Below, one piece after another: positions 1 to 9,259 of a DNA stretch of 64,000 nucleotides. The DNA is from Megaustenia siamemsis (lineage: Eukaryota; Mollusca; Gastropoda; Stylommatophora; Ariophantidae), in NCBI GenBank assembly GCA_032433765.1, contig JAVIAB010000059.1, positions 63,425,729 through 63,489,728 of the forward strand. The letters are read 5' to 3'. A program made the position numbers and the translations under genes. Each line of letters opens with the position of its first letter. Position 1 is the first letter of the stretch. The notes beneath the pieces are model-generated. The model had not been told where the DNA came from. It was given only the letters and a program-made list of their open reading frames with translations, and made no database searches.

Positions 1-72
1 GTGGTTAGAAATATTAAAATGAGAACATCCACATAGACCTATTATGTTTTAGTACATAAGAGCGTTTTTACA

Positions 73-345
73 TCATCATCATCATCCTGTGCCGTACCGG
101 TTGGAGTACGCGATCATGTCCTTCCACAATCTTCTATCTACCTCGCATCCTATCAGTTCTGTTGTTGACTGTTTTCCATGCCATGTCCATTATTTTTTCT
201 CTTTGTTGTCCGCGATTTCTCTATCCCCGTATTTTTCCAGTTCTAACCAAGTATTCTAACTTTCCTTTTCTTATGATGTTCCCGAAAAATGTTGATTGTT
301 TCTTTCTGATGCTTCTTAGAAGCTCCCTTTTTGTGTTGGTCTCTT
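73..345 (-). mobile_element. LINE-B2 3' fragment
   Basis: On the minus strand this encodes the C-terminal tail of a LINE reverse transcriptase ([17 protein letters not shown], then GKLEYLVRTGKIRG). It ends at a (CAT)n run, the minus-strand view of an (ATG)n 3' tail. It is 5'-truncated and faces a second copy of the same 3' end at 360-512. Confidence 0.75.
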
Positions 346-359
346 GAGAATTTTCTAGT

Positions 360-512
360 TGGTCTTTTTCTAGAGAAAATACTAGATAGCTTGGTGTCAT
401 GGCATGGATAACAGTCAACAACAGAACTGATACGATGCACTGTAGATAGAAGATTGTGGAGGGACATGATCACCTACGCCAACCGGTATGGCACATGATG
501 ATGATGAGTGTT
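360..512 (+). mobile_element. LINE-B2 3' fragment, inverted partner
   Basis: This plus-strand copy covers the last ~40 codons of LINE-B2 (STTELIRCTVDRRLWRDMI, YANRYGT) and ends in an ATGATGATGA tail. Together with 73-345 it forms a head-to-head inverted duplication of the LINE 3' end. Confidence 0.72.
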
Positions 513-548
513 AATTCTGTCATCATATATCATCTTATATATCCCATC

Positions 549-966
549 AGGGAGCTCGGTAAACTAATATGGTTGTTGGTTGCGTTCGTCCGATGACTAA
601 AGTATTCTAGAGTATCGTGGCAGACTAGAATATTCCTCTTCATCACCATCCCTTACAAGGATGTAGTGGACGTGTCTGCGTTGTGTTGTGGTTTGCAGTA
701 TAACTGTTATACTTGCGCCTTTCGGCCCAACACATCCGACTTCAGCACGAATTTCTTCAGCATTTTTTAATACCAGATTGTCTTCCCTCTTCGATCCCTG
801 CACGCTTGGCCAGACTAGACAGGTTAGTCTGTTACTGGAGGCACCACGGAGAGGTAGGGCAGGGTCTGGATAGTTTTGGTTCACCGATCCTGGCTCAAGC
901 CATCAGCTGTGGGTCGCTGACAACTTCCAGCTCTGGTGCTGGAAGGCGCGCCTTCGCCTCCAACTA
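549..966 (+). repeat. Dispersed repeat R
   Basis: This non-coding repeat recurs on the minus strand at 35300-35660 and 30590-30860 and as scraps near 29720 and 34960. Shared landmarks are 'ggccagactagacaggtta', 'ggttcaccgatcctggctc' and 'cgcgccttcgcctcc'. No coding capacity or terminal structure was recognised, so its class is unknown. Confidence 0.6.
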
Positions 967-1309
967 ATATTAATGAATACAAAGTGAAAATGCGCTGAAA
1001 CTTTTCCACACTAGGCGTTGTTCTTTCTTTTTGTTACATTCCGAGCTACAAAAATAAAAACGAGAATCGGAATCTACCCAACTTAAAGGTTTTCAACTGT
1101 CATGAGGACGCCACCGATATGTGATCAGCAGGAAAAGGGAGTCGTGCATGTTAAAAATTGGGAACTACTGCTTTAAAGTGGCAAGGGAAGCCTATGGAAG
1201 AGCGTCAAATGTGTTGGAGAAATCATTGTTTTTACTTGAGGGAGAAAGAATGAAGAATGAGACAAGGAACTGACCGAAAAGAGGAAGAGAGAGAAAACAT
1301 TCATCTCCC

Positions 1310-1672
1310 TTTGGTTACATGGAGAAAAGAATGGAAATGGCAGGACAAATTTACTAACATTGAATTATGGAGATGTATCAGTCAAATACCAGTGGATAAA
1401 AGGATACAGCAAAGACGATGGCGCTGGATAAGACACACACTGCGGAAGTCAACTGAGAGTATTACACAATAGGCCCTTTTTTGGAATCCCCTGGAGGGAC
1501 AAAGAGGAAGACCAAAGAATTCTTGGAGAAGACAGATAGAAGCAGAGATGAAGATGATGGGGAAGACATGGAATGATCTTAAAAGAATGGTAAGAAACAG
1601 AGCGACTTGAAAAGTGTTTGTTGAAGACCTATGTTCCACAGGGAGCTGAAAGGTAGAAGAAGAAGAAGAGAC
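1310..1672 (+). mobile_element. LINE-C C-terminal fragment
   Basis: The degenerate frame reads WKWQDKFTN, RRWRWIRHTLRK, then GQRGRPKNSWRRQIEAEMK and [12 protein letters not shown], a typical non-LTR reverse-transcriptase C-terminus. A GAA-rich stretch follows the stop. Stops and frameshifts show it is dead. Other copies lie at 14125, 25680, 39003 and 52795. Confidence 0.78.
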
Positions 1673-2044
1673 ATGGAGAAAGCAGCGAGTAGCGAATAGT
1701 ATTTTAGAGTCTTGTAAGGAAAACAACATAATTCCTCTACTCTGTGCTCTTCGTGATTGCCTTTTGCAAGGTACTCAATGTCTGGCTCACACTTTTAATC
1801 CATGTTTCCACTTTTCCGTTCCCAGATTTTCCTTCGCCAACAGCAATAATAAAATATAGAAAAAGAAGTCATTATTTCTGTCCCACTTTGTTATCACATA
1901 TAACACACTATCCAATCGTGTTGTATGCGTGCACATGAGAACAGGAAATGTGATAATAAAATAAATAACCAAGTCCTATTTCTGCTCTTAGAAGAACGAG
2001 AATAACTGGGTTAATGGTTGAACAATATAGAAAATAAAAGAAAA

Positions 2045-2425
2045 TCATCATCATCATGTGCCATACCGGTTGGCGTAGGTGATCATGTCCCTCCACAATC
2101 TTCTATCTACAGTGCATCGTATCAGTTCTGTTGTTGACTGTTTTCCGTGCCATGACACCAAGCTATCCAGTATTTTCTCTCTTTGTCGCCCGCGATCTCT
2201 CTTTCCTTTTATGTTGCCAGTTGTAACCAAGTATTCCAACTTTCCTCTTCTCATGATGTGCCCGAAAAATGTTGATTGCTTCTTTCTGACGTTTTTTAAG
2301 AGCTCCCTTTTTGTGTTGGCCTCTTTGAGAACTTCCTCATTGGTCTTTTTAGCTGTCCAGGGAACTTTCAACATTCTTCTGAGAAATCCCATCTCTGTGG
2401 CCTCTAATCGTCTTTTCATTTCTTT
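2045..2425 (-). mobile_element. LINE-B2 3' fragment
   Basis: The minus strand has an open frame of 121 codons with [39 protein letters not shown] and [17 protein letters not shown]. It is the best-preserved LINE-B2 tail in the window, with (CAT)n at its left end as the 3' tail. It is 5'-truncated. Confidence 0.8.
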
Positions 2426-2794
2426 GTCTACTGTAAAATTAAGAAGAAACTATTAATAACAATGTGAATAGCACAAATTAAAATATTTTGAATCTTTAAA
2501 GAACCATGACAGCCAATAAAAGTCAACGACTAAGATGTACAGAGATTTGAAATGGACCCCCGCAGGAGTAAGCGAATTCAGTGGAATATTGAGGAGATGT
2601 GCTCATAAACCCTCAGTTAGACGCCTACTACTTTCACCAATATATCTCATCCAGTATCGATAGCGTGTGATAACATGTATGCTGTGTTACAAGAAAAATT
2701 TTTTTTTGGGTCCCAGCTGAAAGGGAAAAAAATGATTGATCCTACCGGATTCGAACACACGTACTCCTGGTTTGCTTGTAATTATTTCGGATTG

Positions 2795-3133
2795 GGGGGG
2801 ATGGTTGATCTCTAGGTAAGACGCCGGCCTCAAGACAGAGAGGTTGTGGGTTCAAATCTCGGCTGAACCAGTTGGGATTGTTATTTATGATTTCTCTCTC
2901 TGCGGCAGCCACCCCTAGTCTCAGTAGGGAGACCCGGCTTGAAACATCAGTTACTCATTGACGTAAAAAAAATATGAGTACCTCCAAAGACGGAGTTATC
3001 TACCTGTGCGGCGAGGGACCCCTGTGCACACGGCTGCCAGGGAAAAACGGATTAACACGCAAAATTCAATTCCTAGTCTCTAGGGACTTCGTCAGAGGTC
3101 AAAGCTGGCGAACGAAAAAAAAAGAAAAAAAAT
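2795..3133 (+). mobile_element. SINE-2 (tRNA-derived)
   Basis: The head carries pol III-like boxes: an A-box-like 'tctctaggtaagacgc' and a B box 'ggttcaaatctcg'. The body has 'ctgcggcagccacccctag' and 'gacggagttatctacctgtg', and it ends in an A-rich tail. A second full copy is at 43050-43408 and a minus fragment at 10735-10905. Confidence 0.72.
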
Positions 3134-3496
3134 GTCGGATTGTTGTTGAAAGATACAGTGCCTCGCCTGCAGTGAAGTCATTCCGCTCTAAAAGCAAAGT
3201 CGAAAGGTCCATGTTGTGCAAATTTTCTTAAGTTAATTTGTAATTGTCCATGTTGCTATGATCTCAGGAACAAAACCAACAACACAGTTTAAAGACACTT
3301 ACAGTTGACAAGATCACGTCTGATAACCGGCCGTACGCTAATCTTAAGGTCTTTTGTTTGATGTGCGACAGGGATAATCTGACGATGAACTGTGTGTCTA
3401 AATGTTCGGAATTGGAGTCAACAACGATGGCCTAACATCATCAAGCGCTATACATTTTTTTAAAAATACGACGATCATCATTTTCAAGAGGACGTG
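3134..3496. other. No recognised feature
   Basis: This is intronic or flanking sequence between SINE-2 and repeat C. I see no exon, RNA gene or repeat copy in it. Confidence 0.5.
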
Positions 3497-3915
3497 AACT
3501 TCCGGTATATGGTGGATAGGCGGCGGGAACAATTGAAGGCTATACATGAAAAGTGATCCTTGTTGCATTTTCCTCATATTCCAAGTCCGGCTTGTTGCAG
3601 GAGCTACTGAGTTAAGTGCTCTGTGCACACCGTGAGCTGTGTGTCTCATCCGTTTTGATCATGTTTCGATATTCCAATTGTTTACGATGAATGATACTAT
3701 CGTATGACAGGGAACAGTTGGCTGTGTTCACTTTCTGCGCGGTTTTACCTTATGTCCTTTGGCGTGTGCTGAGACTGCTACTATAGGGACTACAGTTACC
3801 GTTCTTTGTTCGGGAGATGAAATATTAATTCGGATGATTACGTTGGCACGGGCGGTTGAGCAATTATGGATTTTAATTTGTTTGCAGTGATACCGGGGCT
3901 TTCCATAACCAAATA
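3497..3915 (+). repeat. Dispersed repeat C (~420 bp)
   Basis: This unit runs from a 'tatggtggataggcggc' start through 'gtgctctgtgcacaccgtga' to 'gtgataccggggctttcca'. It recurs at 42045, 57165 and 57558 (+) and at 7045 and 37490 (-). No ORF or terminal inverted repeat was seen. It could be an unclassified SINE or the end of a larger element. Confidence 0.68.
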
Positions 3916-4084
3916 ACCAAATAACAGTGATCCCCTATCTATCTGTTTGTTCGGTAAAGAGTTTTACCGTAAAAATCTAGATACCTAGTCCCTTACAGTT
4001 GACAAGCACAAGGTCAAGAGGTAAAGAGTAAAATCCTGCTCATGATATCCAAACGTCATGGAGACGGCACATGGAGATTAAGGG

Positions 4085-4262
4085 TTAAAACAAAGAAATG
4101 CAAATGAATGCATACAAATGCGAAGCTGCAGTAAAGCTGAATGTGCGGGAGAATTAGAAAAAAAAAAGAAAAAATGGTAAAGGCTTTACGTGATTGATAG
4201 ACGACACAACTTTGAACAACGTTTCAGCTCAATAGACCTTCAGCAGGAACAAACAACACATA
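4085..4262 (+). repeat. Repeat D (foldback family), single arm
   Basis: It contains 'gaagctgcagtaaagctgaa', 'ggctttacgtgattgatag' and 'caatagaccttcagcagg'. The same arm occurs at 60935 and as inverted pairs at 25228-25495 and 30870-31195. Confidence 0.65.
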
Positions 4263-4433
4263 CACAGATATGTAAGTGAATTAAACTGATCCTACATAAT
4301 GTACAGTACGATTAGCGTGTTATGGAAAAATTCACCGACGGGGATAAATCCAGGAGCATTTTATCTGTGCTTTATTTTCGTGTAATTAGATTAATAAAAA
4401 TAAAAACACCGCAATGAAAAAAAACAAGCTGAA

Positions 4434-4712
4434 TGGAGCCTCGGTGGCTGAGTGTCTAGTATGCTCGCTTCCTGACCAGAAGGGTCCAGGTTCGAGCCCC
4501 TGTTTTTTTCGGACTGACAAGGCTCAGAGGTTCACCTAGCCTCTACAAATGGGTACTAGAGACCCTTCTGGGAAGTAAAGGCGGCCTGGTGTGATACTGA
4601 CCACAGCACCCAAAAATGTGCCGTGGTCATAGAAAAATATGGTCACTAACACCATATCCCCCATACGCCTAGCAAGGTATGGAGAGAACCTTTAGTTTTT
4701 TTTTTTTTTTTT
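4434..4712 (+). mobile_element. SINE-3 (tRNA-derived)
   Basis: The head 'gagcctcggtggctgagtg' and B box 'ggttcgagcccc' are tRNA-like. The body (gggtactagagacccttctg, then aacaccatatcccccatac) resembles SINE-1 at its 3' half, and it ends in poly-T. A partial copy lies at 27594-27772. Confidence 0.7.
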
Positions 4713-4794
4713 TTACTTTTAATGAAGAAATAAACAGCCTTCGTTTATTGAACAAGATTGATACATTATTGACACAGATACAAACAATCATCAT

Positions 4795-5125
4795 AATCAT
4801 CAAGTACCGGGCCTGCTGGCGTAGGTGATCATGTCTCCATAACTTTCGATCTCGACAGTTATTTATCATTTCTGTTGTTGACCTTTTGCCAAGCCATTCT
4901 CTTAAGCTGTCTGGTATCTTTTCTCTTTGCTTCCCTCTATCTCTTCGTCCCTCAATTTTCCCTTTTGTTACAATATATTCCAATTGTTCTCTTCTCATTA
5001 CATGACCAAAAATGGTGATTGTTTCTTCCTAATATTGGAAATAATCTCTCTTTTTGCTTTGGCCTCTTTCAGAACATTTTCATTACTCTTCTTAGCTGTC
5101 CATGGTATTCTCAACATTCTTCTGT
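4795..5125 (-). mobile_element. LINE-B 3' fragment
   Basis: The minus strand encodes [38 protein letters not shown] and further family residues toward its 5' end. Its 3' end adjoins a CAT/ATC-rich run. It is a truncated, frameshifted copy. Confidence 0.78.
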
Positions 5126-5221
5126 AAAACCATGCAAACATTACATTTGTAATAAAAATTAATATCTAACACAGATACAGAAATATGCAGCTTAGTATTC
5201 TGAGAATTAACATTTAACACA

Positions 5222-5690
5222 ATGGTAAAAAAAGTGGAGGCGGGCTTTGTACGCATGCAATGGGTAGAGTCGTTGCAGAAATCCATAATATGTAAGGTCA
5301 CCTTTGTCTATGTCCCTGGACATGCGGGAGTACGGGGAAATGAGAGAGCGGACAGGTTGGCTAGCTGCGCTGTCGTTGAGGACGGGCAACCGATGGATCG
5401 GGCGGACATCATCGATGCCCTCCGAGATGTGGGAAGAGCACAGGACTTCGACAAACACAGATCAACGTCACTTCTTCGGATGATGGAAATGGGAGTTAAG
5501 ATGGGCACGGCCAGAAATGAGAAACTTGGTGGCCGTGTAAGAAGACTTATCAACCAACATAGAACTGGAGTCGTCAGTCGCTGGACACTGAGGGAATTGC
5601 TGAGGAGGGGATCTGAGCACCTATGGACATGTTCGGAGTGCAATGATGATGACCCGCAAATAACTCAATAACTCAATAACAATGGCTTTC
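5222..5690 (+). mobile_element. LINE-F fragment (RNase H end)
   Basis: The 149-codon frame has VTFVYVPGHAGVRGNERADR, the last part of a retrotransposon RNase H domain, then [19 protein letters not shown], the C-terminal LINE tail. It ends in a short repeat of 'ataactca', the likely 3' tail. The catalytic start of RNase H is missing. A longer but more broken copy is at 22895-23572. Confidence 0.75.
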
Positions 5691-5942
5691 ACGTTCTCAT
5701 GAGGATATTGAAAATAGAGGTATTTTGGGGAATTATAAGTAAAAGAAAAAGTGTCCCCCGTTAGCATCGAAGTGTTGCTTTAATGTGGGTAAAAGAAAAA
5801 TGAACCGGTGGTAAAATATTCCAGTGGTGGGAACGTACATGACGACAAGAAAGATTTATAAACATTCTGTCAATTCAGTTAGATATCGTCCTTTGCTTAC
5901 ACCGAAGATCTCTTAAGTTATACAGCTTCCTTCCACGATGCG

Positions 5943-5945
5943 CTC

Positions 5946-6016
<71 letters not shown>

Positions 6017-6120
6017 CTCAGCCTTTAACGCACTTACGTTTATAATTCCATTATACAGTTCCATCTACTTCCATTTCACTCTAAGTCTTCCTTTCTCTCT
6101 TTCTCTGTTTGTCTCTCTTT

Positions 6121-6170
<50 letters not shown>
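5943..6170. repeat. (CT)n and (TATC)n microsatellites
   Basis: Two CT runs (about 5943-5998 and 6127-6168) and a short TATC run (5999-6018) are embedded in pyrimidine-rich sequence. Confidence 0.9.
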
Positions 6171-6173
<3 letters not shown>

Positions 6174-6448
6174 TTCGCATTCTTTATAATTCTCTTTCAG
6201 TTTCTTTCTCTCGCACTCCCTTTTATACTCAAACTCTTTCACGCATTCGCCCACTCACTCAATAATTTGCACTTTTATTCATTCACCCACCGTCTCTCGC
6301 TCTCACTGTTTTATCGCAAATTGCGATCGCCACAACTCTCAGACGTACACATCAGTCTAAAACATTCATGCTTACATAACTATTTATATTTCTGTTCTTT
6401 TCAACTTCTTCTTTCCTTCCTCATGTACCTTTCAATACATAATTTAGG

Positions 6449-6705
6449 GAGCCGCGATAGCTCAGTGGTTAGTGAACTGGACTACAAAGGACAAGGGGTA
6501 GGGTTCGATCCCAACCGACGGCTTCTGGGTTCACCCAGCCTTAAATGGGTACCGGATGTTTTTTTCTGGGAAAGTAAAGTAGCACGGGCGTAATACCGAC
6601 CACATTACCCCAAAAATCATGTGCTGAAGGTCTGTAAAATATAGGGTCACTAACACCATATTTCCCTATAAGCCACTTGACGTGACGGGGGTACTTTACT
6701 TTTTT
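6449..6705 (+). mobile_element. SINE-1 (tRNA-derived), full copy
   Basis: The head 'gagccgcgatagctcagtgg' with A box and the B box 'gggttcgatcccaac' are tRNA-derived. The body has 'ttcacccagccttaaatggg', 'attaccccaaaaatcatgtg' and 'cactaacaccatatttcc', ending 'gtactttactttttt'. This is the most abundant SINE in the window. Confidence 0.85.
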
Positions 6706-6719
6706 ACTTATATAATAAC

Positions 6720-6975
6720 TTAACCGCGACAGCCCAGTGGTTAGTGAACTTGACTACAAATAACAAGCGGTAGGGTTCGATCCCAACCAACGACTTCCGG
6801 GTTCACTCAGCCTTTAATGGGTACCGGATTTTTTTCTGGGAAAGTAAAGCGTCACAGGCGTAATACCGACCATATTACCCTAAAAATCATGTCCTGAAGG
6901 TCTGTGAAATTTATGGTCACTAACACCATATTCCCTATACGCCACTTGGCATGACGGGGCACTTTATTTTGTTTT
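6720..6975 (+). mobile_element. SINE-1, second tandem copy
   Basis: It lies directly downstream of the copy at 6449 in the same orientation. The head is slightly decayed ('aaccgcgacagcccagtgg'), and the B box 'gggttcgatcccaac' and the 3' body are conserved. Confidence 0.82.
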
Positions 6976-7044
6976 TTTATATATAATAATTTGTGGTCTT
7001 TTGCTCTTGAGTTCGCCTCTACTGCTATTATGTGATGATTATTT

Positions 7045-7215
7045 AAAGGCCCAGGTTTCACTGTAAACGAATTAAAATCTGTCATTGCTCAATCACCCGT
7101 GCCAGTGGAATAATTCGAATGAACTTCTCATTGAATATCCAAACAAAGAAAGGCAGTTACCGACAGTGAACGCGTCTGAACTGTTCTTAGTCATACGATA
7201 TCAGCATTCATCGTA
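7045..7215 (-). repeat. Repeat C fragment
   Basis: The reverse complement matches the 3' half of repeat C: 'gaattaaaatctgtcattgc', 'tgccagtggaataattcg', 'tccaaacaaagaaaggcag'. Confidence 0.6.
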
Positions 7216-7227
7216 AGCAATCGCAAT

Positions 7228-8001
7228 ATATTATATTATATTACATTATATTATATTATATTATATTATATTATATTATATTATATTATATTATATTATA
7301 TTATATTATATTATATTATATTATATTATATTATATTATATTATATTATATTATATTATATTATATTACATTACATTACATTACATTACATTACATTACA
7401 TTACATTACATTATATTATATTATATTATATTATATTATATTATATTATATTATATTATATTATATTATATTATATTATATTATATTATATTATATTATA
7501 TTATATTATATTATATTTTATATTATATTATGTTATTTTATGTTATTTCATGTTATTTTATGTTATATTATATTATTATGTTATGTTATGTTATGTTATG
7601 TTGTATTGTGTTGTGTTGTGTTGTGTTGTGTTGTATTGTAATGTATTGCATTGTATTGTATTATGTTATGTTATGTTATGTTATGCTATGCTATGCTATG
7701 CTATGTTATGTTATGTTATGTTATGTTATGTTATGTTATGTTATGTTATGTTATGTTATGTTGTATTATATTATATTATGTTACGTTACGTTGTGTTGTG
7801 TTGTGTTGTGTTGTGTTATGTTATGTTATATATATTATGTTACGTTACGTTACGTTACGTTGTGTTGTGTTGTGTTATGTTATGTTATATATATTATGTT
7901 ACGTTACGTTATGTTATGTTATGTTATATATATTATGTTACGTTACGTTACGTTAGGTTACGTTGTGTTGTGTTGTGTTATGTTATGTTATATATATACC
8001 T
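7228..8001. repeat. Pentanucleotide satellite (TTATA and variants)
   Basis: Nearly 0.8 kb of 5-bp repeats. TTATA dominates to about 7530 with an inner block of TTACA near 7370-7410, then blocks of TTATG, TTGTG, TTATGC and TTACG. Long apparent ORFs here are only the repeat read in frame. Confidence 0.95.
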
Positions 8002-8019
8002 ACAGTTCAATGTCCCCTA

Positions 8020-8580
8020 ACCGTCATTTTGAGCGGAAGTCCTGCTGTTATGTTTCCTAATGTTTCTAATATTCAGTCAATCCATCTTTTTCGTGGTCGG
8101 CCTTACGGTCTGGTATTCTGGCAATGTTTATTGAAGGCTCGTTGTGTTGTGTTTCGATCTATCTGCCTTGTCATATTGCCAAACCATTTATCTGTTGTTT
8201 CTTTATATATTCTATGGCTAGGACGACCCCATGCTTTTTTTCTCACTTCTTTATTTCTGATTTAATCTTCAGGCGGATCTCTCCTGTCATTCGTCTAACA
8301 CATTTCATCATCGTAGAGATTATTTGTACAGTATTATTGTTCTTGCATCTAGGGGTCAGGGCTGGCATTGTAGTACAACGTTGGAATGAAGATTGTATTA
8401 TAGAGTGCCCGTTTTGCCTCTAGAGTTATTTCATAGTTGGACGATAGTGGTGATAACTGTCCAATGATTTGACAAGCTTAGTTGCATTTTGACTCTATTT
8501 CTGCTGTTTGTAACGCAATTTAATTTTAACGTACTTTATTAACATATCCTCTTGATCATTTCTTCAATCAGTTCTACTTC
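8020..8580 (-). mobile_element. LINE-E C-terminal fragment
   Basis: The minus strand decodes to [20 protein letters not shown] and KDGLTEY, with frameshifts. These match the LINE-E tail at 10208-10720. It is highly degraded. Confidence 0.6.
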
Positions 8581-8599
8581 TTTGTCCTTTGTTCCACAT

Positions 8600-8895
8600 G
8601 TCCTGAAATACAGAGGGGAAAAAAACAACTAGGAATAATTCCCTCCATTAAAAACATAAAGAAACAGCAGATAAAATGCTTTGCCCACGCCATAAGACAG
8701 AAAGACCAAAGCACAACACAACGAACGTTTAAATAAACGTTATGGGAACATCAGACTCAAGGGCCGACCATGAAAACGATGGATTGATGGAATATTATAA
8801 AAATAACAGCGGCAGAGACTATCAGAAAAGCAAAAGATCGCAAATTATTTCTCCCTTCGACGCTGAAAAACAAATGAGGTACTGAAAGAAGAAGA
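8600..8895 (+). mobile_element. LINE-E 3' fragment
   Basis: It carries the family end KRWIDGIL, then 'gaaaagcaaaagatcgcaaa', the 'cgacgctgaaaaacaaatga' motif and a GAA-rich tail. It sits inverted relative to the fragment just upstream. Confidence 0.6.
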
Positions 8896-9136
8896 AGAAA
8901 CTATCTTTAAATCCAATCCATCCCCCTCCCCTTCTCTCTCTCTCTTTCTCTCTTATTTTTCTCTCCTTTCTTATCCAACCCATCCTTCACGACGATCGAT
9001 CGGGGAAAAAATAATGGAAAGGACAAAGCTCTAGCAAGTATTTTATTAGCTACGGCACTGCTTTTTACATTTTGTTTATCTAGTTTAGCATTCTTGTATA
9101 TATTATTTTGTTTACAAATTAATTAATTTTTTCTAG

Positions 9137-9259
9137 GTTGTATTTGTGTTGACTGGGGATTGTGGGAATGTCTCTCACAGCGGGTACAGGGCGTACGAGG
9201 AAATTGCTGCAACAAGTTCAGGCCAGGTTTTTTTGCTCAAGAAGTCACAAGTAAATCAG
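9137..9259 (+). CDS. HMCN1: Hemicentin exon 1 of window (end of vWA)
   Basis: The acceptor is ttttttctag and the donor cag|gtgaga. The 41 codons begin [11 protein letters not shown] and contain [16 protein letters not shown], the last strand and helix of the hemicentin vWA domain. Both edges are phase 0. It is preceded by an AT-rich tract that serves as the pyrimidine-rich acceptor region. Confidence 0.93.

Noticed and set aside
6449..6530. Functional tRNA gene
   Set aside because: Only A/B-box-like sequences are present. There is no full cloverleaf or anticodon stem, and the same head recurs with a common SINE body at many loci.
7530..8265. Long open frames rich in Met-Leu-Cys-Tyr-Val repeats
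   Set aside because: They are translations of 5-bp repeats. Three frames give similar peptides, and there is no start context or splice signal.
1..9136. Upstream hemicentin exons encoding the first part of vWA
   Set aside because: I looked for the DVTGSM-type and FTDA-type vWA blocks and found none. They probably lie before the window.
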